Part shown: positions 10,401-18,143 of the stretch, one piece after another
Numbering within the stretch: position 1 is the first letter of the stretch
How the letters are laid out: every line of letters starts with the position of its first letter
Source of the DNA: AWTP1-18 sp036504515
GTDB taxonomy: Bacteria > Pseudomonadota > Gammaproteobacteria > Burkholderiales > Rhodocyclaceae
Length of the DNA: 64,000 nt
Assembly: GCA_036504515.1 (NCBI GenBank)
Contig: DASXVA010000001.1
Span: forward strand, 682,001 to 746,000
Direction: 5' to 3'
The notes under the pieces: model-generated
What the model was told of the DNA's origin: nothing
Seen by the model: the letters and a program-made list of their open reading frames with translations, nothing else
The model's database searches: none
Program-made: the position numbers and the translations under genes

Positions 10401-10600
10401 TGATGGCGGGTCTGGGCCTGTTGCCAGCCGCACTGTCCCACGGCATCGGCGCGGAAACCCAGCGACCCTTTGCCGTGGTGATTGTCGGTGGCGTGATCAC
10501 CGCAACTCTGTTCACCATCACCCTGCTGCCTCTGTTGGCCCTGCGCGCTTTGCGCGGAAATGCGGATAATGTGTCCGGTAGCACCTCGCACCATGAATAG
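7487..10600 (+). CDS. Heavy-metal-type RND efflux pump (CzcA/CusA family)
   Basis: The 1037-aa inner-membrane proton antiporter has the usual layout: TM1, large periplasmic loop, TM2-6, second loop, TM8-12. It starts with GTG directly after the adaptor stop. The first lines (VEAFPDVQDVQVQVVTQYPG) match the heavy-metal efflux branch. TM4 contains V-D-F-G-I-I-I-D-x6-E, giving Asp394, Asp400 and Glu407 with the spacing of the three charged residues of CzcA (HME group) rather than the D-D pair of drug pumps. Metal export (Zn/Co/Cd/Ni or Cu/Ag) is therefore the best inference, with the ion unresolved. Methionine clusters of CusA are not obvious. Confidence 0.9.
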   Translation: MLAKLANFAIRQRIFVLVMVAAVAIAGLRAFQDLPVEAFPDVQDVQVQVVTQYPGQSPEEVERAISIPVEREMSGVPKATNVRSVSITGLSVVTLTFADGTNDYFARNQVMEKLQNVTFPTGITPQLGALTTAVGEVYRYVIKAPAGTAPREVRAVQDWVIRPALRRVAGVADVTSFGGAVKEVQVQVDPRALARYNVTLDQVQQSLTNNNGNASGGLLRRGDEGLVVRLGGLFRNVDDVRISTVTAKDGKTVTMGDIATVVEGDRPLSGIVAVNGEDSVVEGIVLMSKGEDPSKVVVRVREQVDALNGGGMAKGYSMVPVYERTELVKHTVHTVSENLFVGALLVVSVLIFFLREWRAALVVATIIPLTLLFAFLMMDLKGVPANLISLGAVDFGIIIDSAVVLVEALMVRLALHHVDGRPEYVVGRRLEVLRATTTALAKPILFSKAIIILAFLPIFTFQRVEGRIFSPVALTLSFSLLGAVLLTLTLAPTLLSYAVVRADLREKHLPWLERLQQRYRSLLLRLSKDIKPALISAFGALALALAVLLSLGSEFLPKLDEGNLWITISLPPGSSLDFSKDIERSVRGILRSYPEVKTVMSHVGRPDDGTDPKGPNNIEILADLTHEKWRFKDKEALVEDMAAKMNTIPGLPTNFSQVIQDNVEESLSGVKGEIAVKVFGPDLEILQDKAQQIASILKDTPGSRDVAAVLPGGQPEIVVTPDRVKLGRLGLAVSDVGNVVQTALGGNAVGGYYEGERRFDITVRLAGDYRQSVEDVSALSIPLPNNAGVIRVGEVAQVDVREGASRIAREAGGRLVAVKSNLQGRDQGSFVAEAMERVKKEVKLPEGYRIVWGGQFENQQRAMKRLAVIVPASLLGIFALLFWAFRSVRFAGMVLILLPFNITGGLFALGLTGLHLSVSAAVGFIAVAGISVQNGVILLEEIISQVDNGAGMFEAVMDGAVSRLRPILMTALMAGLGLLPAALSHGIGAETQRPFAVVIVGGVITATLFTITLLPLLALRALRGNADNVSGSTSHHE

Positions 10601-10608
10601 GGAAACCC

Positions 10609-11298
10609 ATGCGCATACTGGTGGTGGAAGATGACGATACGGTGGCGTCGGGCCTGACAGAAGGCCTGACCGGTGCCGGTTTCACGGTGGACCGGGTAGC
10701 GGCGGCGGAGCCGGGGGAAGCTGCCCTGGCCCACACGGCCTACGATCTGGCAGTGGTGGATATTGGTTTGCCCGGCATGGACGGCCTAGAGCTGATCCGC
10801 CGCCTGCGCCGCAAGGGTATTGCCGTACCGGTGTTGGTGCTCACCGCCCGGGACGCCATGGAAGACCGTATCGCCGGTCTCGATCTCGGCGCCGACGACT
10901 ACCTGACCAAACCTTTCCTGCTGCCGGAATTGCTGGCGCGGGTCCGCGCTCTGATCCGTCGCAGTTGTTCCGTCGCCAGTTCCGAACTGGCCCTGGGCCC
11001 CCTGGTCCTGGACATGGCGACCCATAGTGCCAAGCTGGGAACCGCGCCCCTGGAACTGACCGGACGGGAATGGGACATTCTCGAACAGTTGATGTTGGCT
11101 GCACCCAAGGTGGTGAACAAACAGAAACTGGTGGAAAGCCTGTCCCACTGGGACAACGAGTTGACCCCCAATGCGGTGGAAATCTACGTCTCCCGCCTGC
11201 GCACCAAACTCGACAATAGCGTTGGCGATGGCAAGGGGATTTCCATCCGTACCGTGCGCGGCATTGGTTACCGTATTGATGACAATCCGGCGCCTTGA
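10609..11298 (+). CDS. OmpR-family response regulator of the efflux operon
   Basis: The 229-aa product has an N-terminal receiver domain with the acidic pocket VVEDDD, phospho-acceptor Asp51 in VVDIGLPGMDG, the conserved Thr in VLTARDA and Lys in YLTKPF. A winged-helix DNA-binding domain follows (TGREWDILEQL, VYVSRLR-type recognition region EIYVSRLRTKLD). It resembles the QseB/TctD group. It lies eight bases after the RND pump gene and overlaps the kinase gene by 20 bases, so it is probably co-transcribed and likely controls the operon in response to the exported substrate (inference from position). Confidence 0.9.
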   Translation: MRILVVEDDDTVASGLTEGLTGAGFTVDRVAAAEPGEAALAHTAYDLAVVDIGLPGMDGLELIRRLRRKGIAVPVLVLTARDAMEDRIAGLDLGADDYLTKPFLLPELLARVRALIRRSCSVASSELALGPLVLDMATHSAKLGTAPLELTGREWDILEQLMLAAPKVVNKQKLVESLSHWDNELTPNAVEIYVSRLRTKLDNSVGDGKGISIRTVRGIGYRIDDNPAP

Positions 11299-12682
11299 TG
11301 TTTTGCTGAGTCGTCCCCGGGGCAGTCTTTGGGGACGGCTGATGCTGTTCCTGCTGGCCCCCCTGCTGGTGCTGTCGGCCCTGTCTATCGTCTCCGACTA
11401 CCGTTCCAACCTGGCCCAGTCCAATGAAGCCTACGACCATGCCTTGACCAGTTCTGCCGTGGCCTTGGCGGCCTTGATCGGCGTTCATCACGGTGAGTTG
11501 CGAGTGGACCTGCCACCCTCTGCCGAGGCCATGCTGCGCATCGACCCTGTGGACAAGGTTTTCTTCGCCGTGTTCGATAGCGGGAACCGCCGTATTGCCG
11601 GCGACGTGGAGCTGGAGAACAAGGCCTCCGTTGACGAAGGACTCAACCCCGATTTTCACGACGACGTGATCAAGGGGCAGAACGTGCGGGTGGTGACCTA
11701 CCGCGCCCGGGGTTCCGGCGGCGAGGCCGTGATCGTGGTGGCGGAGACGGTGCACAAGCGGGAGAAAGCCGCGACCCAAGCCGCGACCAAGACTGCCACT
11801 GCCGATTTCTTGTTGGTGATGGCAACCTTGCTCACCGTGTTCTTCGGTGTGCGCTTGGCCCTGGCGCCATTGACCGGCCTGAGTACTAGTATCGCCCAGC
11901 GCACCACCAGCGATCTGAGGCCTTTGCCCGATAGCGGCGTGCCTTCCGAAGTGCGGCCCCTGGTCTGGGCTATCAATCAGTTGATGGGCAATCTGCGCTC
12001 GGCCCATGAAGCCCAGCAGGCCTTCCTGACCAATGCCGCCCACCAGTTGCGCACCCCCATTGCCGGCTTGCAAACTCAATTGGAACTGGCGGCCGAAAAC
12101 CTGCCAGCGGAAGCCCGGCCGCGCATGGAACGATTACGGGATGCCTTTCGCCGCCTGTCCCACCTGACTCACCAGATGCTGGCTTTGGCCCGGTCTTCGG
12201 CGGAGGCCGACCTGGCCCATGAATTCCAGCGTACCGATCTGCAAACCCTGTGTGAAGAAGCTGCCTCGGAATTCCTCGATGCAGCTCTGGCTAAAAACAT
12301 TGATCTGGGCTTCGAAACGGAAAAGACGGAGGTCCAGGGATCCCGCTGGTTGCTGCGGGAACTGCTGGCTAACCTGATCGACAACGCCATCCGTTATACC
12401 CAGGAGGGCGGCCACGTGACGGTACGCTGCGGCCACAAGGGCGCCGGCATCGGCTATCTGGAAGTGGAGGACAACGGCGCCGGCATTCCGGCGGAAAAGC
12501 AGGCCCATATTTTTGATCGCTTCTATCGCGCTGACAGTCAGCAACCGGGCACCGGGCTGGGCTTGTCCATCGTCCAGGAAGTCACGCAACGACACGGCGC
12601 CACCATCAGCCTGGATTGCCCCGCGTCGGGTCAGGGCAGCCGGTTTTGCATTACTTTCCCCAAGGATCCGATTGCCGGCTGA
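11279..12682 (+). CDS. TctE-type sensor histidine kinase
   Basis: The start at 11279 (MTIRRLDVLLSRPRG) is chosen because it precedes the first membrane helix and overlaps the regulator gene by only 20 bases; the frame is open further upstream. The 467-aa product has TM1 (~residues 20-40), a periplasmic 2CSK_N-like sensor region, TM2 (~178-200), HAMP, then H-box AAHQLRTPIAG with phosphorylatable His255. It ends with the ATPase boxes N (NLIDNAIRYT), G1 (VEDNGAGIP) and G2 (GTGLGLSI). It pairs with the preceding response regulator. Confidence 0.9.
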   Translation: MTIRRLDVLLSRPRGSLWGRLMLFLLAPLLVLSALSIVSDYRSNLAQSNEAYDHALTSSAVALAALIGVHHGELRVDLPPSAEAMLRIDPVDKVFFAVFDSGNRRIAGDVELENKASVDEGLNPDFHDDVIKGQNVRVVTYRARGSGGEAVIVVAETVHKREKAATQAATKTATADFLLVMATLLTVFFGVRLALAPLTGLSTSIAQRTTSDLRPLPDSGVPSEVRPLVWAINQLMGNLRSAHEAQQAFLTNAAHQLRTPIAGLQTQLELAAENLPAEARPRMERLRDAFRRLSHLTHQMLALARSSAEADLAHEFQRTDLQTLCEEAASEFLDAALAKNIDLGFETEKTEVQGSRWLLRELLANLIDNAIRYTQEGGHVTVRCGHKGAGIGYLEVEDNGAGIPAEKQAHIFDRFYRADSQQPGTGLGLSIVQEVTQRHGATISLDCPASGQGSRFCITFPKDPIAG

Positions 12683-12783
12683 GGGGCTGCGGCTGGGTGT
12701 CGGCGCGAAACGTTAACACTTGTCCTGGATATGATTTTCCAGAGCCTGCACAAGCGTGCCGCGTGTAGAGAAAGACTTCAGAA

Positions 12784-12814
12784 AAATGCCACACCGGTTT
12801 GCAGTGTGGCATTT
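12784..12814 (-). terminator. Terminator between converging kinase and SDR genes
   Basis: An 11-bp perfect stem (AAATGCCACAC at 12784-12794 and GTGTGGCATTT at 12804-12814, 9-nt loop) lies 22 bases past the SDR stop. On the minus strand it runs into ATTTTTC, giving a proper T tract; on the plus strand the tail is weaker, though it may also stop the kinase transcript. Confidence 0.75.
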
Positions 12815-12835
12815 GTGCGTGCAAGACGTTGAGGC

Positions 12836-13609
12836 TCAGGCGGCAAAGCCACCGTCGATCAGCAGGCTGGCGCCGGTGATATAGGCAGCTTCCGGGCCGG
12901 CAAGGTAAGACACGAAGCCGGCAACCTCCTCAACATTGCCGTAGCGGCCGGAGGCCATCAAACCCAGCAGGCTTTCCGCAAATTCGCTGTCAGCCGGATT
13001 CATTTCGGTGTCGATCGGGCCAGGCTGAACATTATTGACCGTGATACCTAGGGGGCCGAGGTCGCGAGCCAAACCCTTGGTCAGACCAACGATGGCGGAC
13101 TTGCTCATCGCATACACCGAACCGCCTGCAAAGGGCATGCGATCAGAATTGGTGCTGCCGATAGTGATGATGCGGCCGCCCTTGTCCATATGTTTGACCA
13201 CTGCCTGCGAGGCGACAATCACACTGCGTACATTTACGGCCAAGGTGCGGTCAATGTCTTCAATGCTGATTTCTGCCTCAGCGACATTGCCCAAGACCAG
13301 GACGCCTGCGTTGTTCACCAGAATATCGATCTTGCCGTAGGTATCGGCTGCCTGCTGTACCGCCGCTTTGACCTGATCGGCATCAGCACTGTCGGCCTTG
13401 ATCGCAATGGCGCGGCCCCCTGCGGCTTCGATGGCCTGGACGACCTCGGCAGCCTTCTGTGGTGAGTTGGCGTAGGTCAGTGCTATGGCTGCGCCGTCGC
13501 TGGCCAGGCGTTTGACAATGGCGGCGCCGATGCCGCGGGACCCGCCCTGAATGAAAGCGACCTTGGTCGCCAGAGGAGTGGAAACTGCTTGGGTATTTGC
13601 GTTGGACAT
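12836..13609 (-). CDS. Short-chain dehydrogenase/reductase (3-oxoacyl-ACP reductase-like)
   Basis: The 257-aa classical SDR begins at the ATG at 13607-13609, which has AAGGAG about six bases upstream; an in-frame ATG 63 bases earlier lacks this. It has the Rossmann glycine motif GGSRGIG, the N-N-A-G motif, a catalytic Ser region (ITIGSTNSD) and Y-A-M-S-K with the catalytic Tyr and Lys. PGPIDTEMNP then follows, as in FabG-like reductases. The substrate is unknown. It is divergent from a LysR-type regulator that probably controls it. Confidence 0.9.
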   Translation of the reverse strand: MSNANTQAVSTPLATKVAFIQGGSRGIGAAIVKRLASDGAAIALTYANSPQKAAEVVQAIEAAGGRAIAIKADSADADQVKAAVQQAADTYGKIDILVNNAGVLVLGNVAEAEISIEDIDRTLAVNVRSVIVASQAVVKHMDKGGRIITIGSTNSDRMPFAGGSVYAMSKSAIVGLTKGLARDLGPLGITVNNVQPGPIDTEMNPADSEFAESLLGLMASGRYGNVEEVAGFVSYLAGPEAAYITGASLLIDGGFAA

Positions 13610-13709
13610 GGTGTTTCTCCTTGAGTGATTTGGAGCAGCAATGGGCTGTCCATGGAGCGAACTATCCACCATCTATTGCATTATGATAAGACCGTAATCG
13701 AATAGTATA

Positions 13710-13728
13710 TTGATACTAAAAGTATCAA
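13710..13728. promoter_or_regulatory. Perfect palindrome, candidate LysR operator
   Basis: TTGATACTAAAAGTATCAA is a 7-bp perfect inverted repeat with a 5-bp A/T spacer. It contains the T-N11-A layout recognised by LysR-type regulators. It lies between the divergent SDR and LysR genes, 19 bases upstream of the LysR start, in a locally A/T-rich promoter region, as expected for a self-regulated divergent pair. Confidence 0.7.
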
Positions 13729-13746
13729 ATTAAAGCGGACTATCCT

Positions 13747-14682
13747 ATGGAAAGCCTGAGCAGCATCGAATGTTTCGTGCGTACTACCGAGGCGGGAAGT
13801 TTTTCCGAGGCTGCACGGCGTCTGGGTTTGACGGCCGCTGCCGTAGGCAAGAACGTAGCCAGACTGGAAAACAAGTTGGGTGTGCGTCTGTTCCAGCGCA
13901 GCACTCGTAGCCTCAAGCTCACCGAAGCCGGTGAACGCTTTCTGCAGGAAGTCAGCGGCAGTCTCGCCACCATCCAGAGTGCCGTCGCCAATCTGGCCGA
14001 TGCCGGGGGGCAGCCCGCGGGCACGCTGCGGGTGAGCATGGGTAATGCCTTCGGGCGCGAACACATCGTGCCGCTGCTCAGTGAGTTTCTAACCCTGTAT
14101 CCGGCCATCACACCTGACTGGCATTTTGACAACCGTCAGGTGGACCTGATTGCCGAAGGCTTTGATGCCGCCATCGGCGGTGGCTTCGAGTTGCCCCCGG
14201 GTTTGGTGGCACGGGAGTTGGGGCGAGCGCATGTGGTGCTGGTGGCATCGCAGGACTATCTGGCCAGCAAACCGGCAATCAAGCATCCGGACCAACTCAA
14301 GGATCACGCCGGCATCTATATCCGCTCACCACAAACCGGCCGTATCCGCCCCTGGGCGCTGATCAACGGCAAGAACACGCGGAGCAAGGAACAAATGCCG
14401 ATCAATATGCCGGTGCGCATGACCATGAGCGATCCTGCTGCCTCCTTGGAGGCCGCCGAACAGGGATTGGGTATTGCCGTGATCAGCATGCCCAACGCTC
14501 TGCCGTATCTGGAACGCGGCACAGTCGTACGCGTACTGCCCGACTGGTATGTGGACGCTGGCGCCCTGTCGCTCTATTTCTCAGCGCAAAAGCTATTGCC
14601 AGCAAAAACCCGTGCCTTCGTGGACTTCATCGTCGCCCACTTCCGCAAACACAAACTGGCCGAGAAATTCTCGGCCTACTGA
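13747..14682 (+). CDS. LysR-family transcriptional regulator
   Basis: The 311-aa product has the N-terminal winged helix-turn-helix (residues 1-60: FVRTTEAGSFSEAARRLG, AVGKNVARLENKLGVRLF) and a C-terminal substrate-binding domain from about residue 90. The sequence is of the DhmA/YafC-like subgroup that often regulates a neighbouring oxidoreductase. A perfect hairpin (GGCCGAGAA at 14658-14666, TTCTCGGCC at 14668-14676) lies inside the last codons but has no T tract. Regulation of the divergent SDR through the palindrome at 13710 is inferred. Confidence 0.9.
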   Translation: MESLSSIECFVRTTEAGSFSEAARRLGLTAAAVGKNVARLENKLGVRLFQRSTRSLKLTEAGERFLQEVSGSLATIQSAVANLADAGGQPAGTLRVSMGNAFGREHIVPLLSEFLTLYPAITPDWHFDNRQVDLIAEGFDAAIGGGFELPPGLVARELGRAHVVLVASQDYLASKPAIKHPDQLKDHAGIYIRSPQTGRIRPWALINGKNTRSKEQMPINMPVRMTMSDPAASLEAAEQGLGIAVISMPNALPYLERGTVVRVLPDWYVDAGALSLYFSAQKLLPAKTRAFVDFIVAHFRKHKLAEKFSAY

Positions 14683-14854
14683 TATAACCGGGGCAGTGCC
14701 AAGTCATCCTGAGGCGTTAGTACTTTTTGCCTTATGGGATTACCTGGATACGCCTGCCGCGGCATAGTCCATCCGCTTTGGGCAGCACGATTATGATTTC
14801 AAGAGTGCGAAATTGGTTCAGACTCCTGCCCTTTGCAGGCAAAAGGAAACCGTA

Positions 14855-15223
14855 GTGGCAAAGACCTTCGCCAAACTGTTATTGCTGGGATCGGCAGCTG
14901 TAGCTCTTGAGGCCATGGCCATGGGGAGTGCTCCGGCGGAGCGGCCCTATGAGCAGACCCTGGGGCTTTATTACGACACGACGCCCTTGGGCAAAGCGGG
15001 GGACTGGGTTTTTATCGGCACCTATCTGTCGGCCAATCCGCTGGCGACGGACGAGGTGCTGCGTTACGGCTTCAATTGCAGCACCGGCGAATATGAGCTT
15101 GCCCAGGGTTTGCAGGCGGCATCGCCCGCGGTGAAACTCAACACGAGCGATGCGGTGTTCACCATCGCCGACAAGGTTTGCGGCTGGAGCAAGAAGAGCT
15201 TCTGGCAGAAATTGTTCAGTTAG
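14855..15223 (+). CDS. Small exported protein of unknown function
   Basis: The 122-aa product is read from a GTG at 14855 with AAAAGG about eight bases upstream; the in-frame TTG at 14813 would bury the signal peptide. The N-terminus (VAKTFAKLLLLGSAAVALEAMA) is a Sec signal. The mature part has aromatic segments (YEQTLGLYYDTT, GDWVFIGTYL) and two Cys far apart (NCSTGEY, VCGWSKKSFW). No family is recognised. It ends facing the chemoreceptor at 15304; an 8-bp GC hairpin (15267-15274 with 15284-15291) lies between them without a T tract. Confidence 0.55.
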   Translation: MAKTFAKLLLLGSAAVALEAMAMGSAPAERPYEQTLGLYYDTTPLGKAGDWVFIGTYLSANPLATDEVLRYGFNCSTGEYELAQGLQAASPAVKLNTSDAVFTIADKVCGWSKKSFWQKLFS

Positions 15224-15303
15224 CTTTCCCCACCGTCCGCGACAGTATCGGGCGAGACAGGGATTTCCCGCCGCTTTGATGCTGCGGCGGGACAAGAGCT
15301 TGC

Positions 15304-17331
15304 CTAAGTGCGGAAGCGCGCCGCGTCGTTGGCCAGGGCCGAAGCCCGATCATTGAGTTGGTCAGTCAGAGAGCTGGTGCGATTGCTCAGCTCATGGGTG
15401 GTTTCGGTCAGTCGTGCCACGTTTTCCACCTGCCGCGTGATTTCATGGCCAGCATTGCTTTGTTCCTTCGCGGCGTTGGCGATGTCCTGTACGGCGGTCA
15501 TCACTTGCCGCGAACGATCCTCAATGGAAGACAAGGCCTGTTCCACGGCGCGAGACAATCCGGCACTGTCGTGGGCCTTGGATGAGGCGGTTTCAATATC
15601 GCCGCTGACGTTGGCGACCTGACTCTGGATAGCCATCAGGATGGTGCCGATGTCATGGGCCGAGGCATTGGCTTTTTCCGCCAGCTTGCGCACTTCGTCC
15701 GCCACCACGGCAAAGCCGCGACCGGCTTCGCCAGCCCGAGCGGCTTCGATGGCGGCATTCAGGGCCAGCAAATTGGTCTGTTCGGCAATGGCCTGAATGG
15801 TTTCGACAATCCCTTGCACTTCCTGGCTCTGGTTGCCCAGATCCCGCACCCGCTCGGCCGCCTGGCTGACCAGCCGTGATGCTTCTTCCATGGAACTGAT
15901 GGTGTCCTGTACGGCGCTACGCCCCTGATCTACGCTGGCGACGGTCTGATGGGTGAAATCCAGGGCCTGGCCGGCATTCTGGGCAACGTGATCGATGCTG
16001 ACAGACAGCTCTTCGGTAGCGGCGGACATGCCGCTGGCCGCTGAGGATTGTTCATCCATGGCCGAGCGGACTTGCTGGGTCATGGCTGCCAGTTCGCCGG
16101 TGCCCTTGCGTACCCCTTCGGTGGTCTGCTTGATCCCTTCGATCAAGGAGCGCACGCCCTCGGTGGCCCGGTTCAATGCACCTGCCATGCGGTCTGCTTC
16201 ATGGCGGCTGTCGGCGGTGCAGGGGGCACTCTGGGTCAGGTTGCCGCCAGCGACAGCGGCCAGAACGGCTTCTACCGGTTCCAGCCGTTTCAGATTGATC
16301 CAGGTGTAACTACCGATGCCTGCTGCCAGCAGGATGCCGAGCACGAGACTGAAGACAATCAGGTGGTTGCGCAGGCTATAGGAACTACCCAGAAACTCGT
16401 CAAGATAGGAACCGCTGACCACGACCCAGTTGAGTTCCTGCTGGGTCTTGAACACCACGGTCTTGGTGCGCAGCTTGCCACTCTTGTCGAGCCAGTCATA
16501 GGTCAGCTCCCCGTCCTTTTTCGCCAGTACTTCTTCCAGAATCTTGCGGGACTTTTCATCGGTGACTTCGGACAGGCGCTTGTTTTCCAGGGTTGGGTGC
16601 AGCACCAGGCGTCCTTCCTTGGCATCGCCGGTGGGCTGGGCAAGGATATAGATATAGCCGGTGTTCCCCACCACAACCTTGCGCAGAGTGTCCTTCAGCA
16701 TGCCGACATTTTCTTCGGCATCGAGGCGGGCGGTAAAGGCACCGACCACATTGCCCTGGGCATCCTTGATCGGATCCGCCACCAAGACATATTGCTTGCC
16801 ACTCCGCTCCAGGGTACCGGCGTAGCTCTCGCCCTTGAGCAGATTCACGGTGTAGCTGTCCTTGATAGCTTCCCCATCACGGTAGCTGCCATCAGGTGCT
16901 TTCAGCAGGGTGCTGGCGCGGTAGAGCATGTCGCCGTCACGAACCAGTAGTGCCGTATCCACTTGGTAGACCTGCTTGAAGCGTTCAAGAAGGGCATGGT
17001 TGCCGTTACCGATTTCGCCGCCGATACGGATTTCCGGCAGGGCCTTGCTGCCGGTTGGCACCAGATGATCTGGCCGTACCGTGATGGTGCCGGGCAGGGT
17101 TTTGACGATGGTTTTCAGGGTGACGCTAGCCCGGTGCTTGAGGGCTTCCTGGGCGTAGTCCAGGGTGGAAACGGCCAGATCCAGTTGTACCCGCATATCG
17201 TGCTGGGTCTGTTCCAGTGCATTTTTGCTGGCCTCATGGGAAACCAGGCTGACCAGCAGGGTAAAAATCAGGACGACGGCAATGGCAGTACCGCCGATCA
17301 GGCGTTGGGCAAGCGTGTAGCGGTTAAGCAT
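15304..17331 (-). CDS. Methyl-accepting chemotaxis protein with periplasmic Cache domain
   Basis: The 675-aa transmembrane receptor has TM1 at residues ~13-33, a long periplasmic region (~35-320) of Cache type (Cache_3/Cache_2; e.g. GNTGYIYILAQ, followed by LVLHPTLENKRL and WVVVSGSYLDEF), TM2 (~330-350), HAMP, and the MCP signalling hairpin (QTNLLALNAAIEAARAG, AVVADEVRKLAEKA). Cache domains bind small organic molecules such as carboxylates or amino acids; the ligand is not predictable here. No CheB/CheR docking pentapeptide is seen at the C-terminus (ends NDAARFRT). It is probably monocistronic. Confidence 0.9.
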   Translation of the reverse strand: MLNRYTLAQRLIGGTAIAVVLIFTLLVSLVSHEASKNALEQTQHDMRVQLDLAVSTLDYAQEALKHRASVTLKTIVKTLPGTITVRPDHLVPTGSKALPEIRIGGEIGNGNHALLERFKQVYQVDTALLVRDGDMLYRASTLLKAPDGSYRDGEAIKDSYTVNLLKGESYAGTLERSGKQYVLVADPIKDAQGNVVGAFTARLDAEENVGMLKDTLRKVVVGNTGYIYILAQPTGDAKEGRLVLHPTLENKRLSEVTDEKSRKILEEVLAKKDGELTYDWLDKSGKLRTKTVVFKTQQELNWVVVSGSYLDEFLGSSYSLRNHLIVFSLVLGILLAAGIGSYTWINLKRLEPVEAVLAAVAGGNLTQSAPCTADSRHEADRMAGALNRATEGVRSLIEGIKQTTEGVRKGTGELAAMTQQVRSAMDEQSSAASGMSAATEELSVSIDHVAQNAGQALDFTHQTVASVDQGRSAVQDTISSMEEASRLVSQAAERVRDLGNQSQEVQGIVETIQAIAEQTNLLALNAAIEAARAGEAGRGFAVVADEVRKLAEKANASAHDIGTILMAIQSQVANVSGDIETASSKAHDSAGLSRAVEQALSSIEDRSRQVMTAVQDIANAAKEQSNAGHEITRQVENVARLTETTHELSNRTSSLTDQLNDRASALANDAARFRT

Positions 17332-17447
17332 GATGACTCCGGGGTGTTGTGACGCTAAAGCAGCAATGATTTTAGACTTGTCTGCAAGCGGGACAAGGCA
17401 GGAAAGCCCCCGGTATCAGGCTTATTTTGCAGATTTGTGACAGAGCG

Positions 17448-18143
17448 TCAGGGCACTTCGGAGTTTTGCATGCGGCCCAGTACGGATTCCGTCCGGGCAT
17501 TGAGGAAGGGGGAGTAGGGGTTCTTTTCGAAGCGGCGCGGGGCCGGCAACATCACCGCCAAGCGGGCAGCCTGTTCCGGCGTCAGGCGGGCTGCTGTGCT
17601 GCCGTAGTAGCGTTTTGCCGCGGTTTCGGCACCGAAGATGCCTTCGCCCCATTCCACCGAGTTGAGATACACCTCAAGGATGCGCTCCTTGTCCCAGAGC
17701 ATTTCCAATTCCAGGGTGATGATGGCTTCCTCAGCTTTGCGCCAGGGAGTTTTAGCTGCAGAAAGGAACAGGTTCTTCGCCAGTTGCTGGGAGATGGTGG
17801 AGCCACCGGCTACCACCTTGCCTTTTTTCTGGTTCTTCTCGATGGCCTTTTGGATGCCTTCCCAGTCAAAACCTTCGTGGTCCACGAACTTGTCGTCTTC
17901 CGAGGCAATGACGGCGCGCTTGAGATGCACCGAAATCTTGTCGTAGTCCACCCAGCTATGTTTGAGTTCGGCCTTGGGGTCTTTCTCCCGCAATTCCGCC
18001 AGACGGTGGTTCATGAAGGCAGTATGGCCCGGGTCGAAGAATTTCCACCACACCACCCAGCCCAGGTACCAGGCCTGCCAGAGCAGGATCAGCAGAACCA
18101 GTAAAGCAAGCAGCAGTTTGAAACGGTGGAAAGTTTTCTTCAT
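17448..18143 (-). CDS. mtgA: Monofunctional biosynthetic peptidoglycan transglycosylase
   Basis: The 231-aa GT51 enzyme polymerises lipid II glycan strands. It has one N-terminal membrane anchor (residues ~9-30), then the family motifs: AVIASEDDKFVDHEGFDW with the catalytic Glu, GGSTISQQLAKNL, EEAIITLELE, and LEVYLNSVEWGEGIFG. The ATG at 18141-18143 overlaps the aroE stop by four bases (ATGA), which fixes the start. Last gene of the minus-strand run RNB nuclease-tonB-like-aroE-mtgA, an arrangement common in betaproteobacteria. Confidence 0.95.
   Translation of the reverse strand: MKKTFHRFKLLLALLVLLILLWQAWYLGWVVWWKFFDPGHTAFMNHRLAELREKDPKAELKHSWVDYDKISVHLKRAVIASEDDKFVDHEGFDWEGIQKAIEKNQKKGKVVAGGSTISQQLAKNLFLSAAKTPWRKAEEAIITLELEMLWDKERILEVYLNSVEWGEGIFGAETAAKRYYGSTAARLTPEQAARLAVMLPAPRRFEKNPYSPFLNARTESVLGRMQNSEVP

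Noticed and set aside
15267..15291. CCCGCCGC/GCGGCGGG hairpin between the small exported gene and the chemoreceptor
   Set aside because: No T tract on either strand; termination unsupported.
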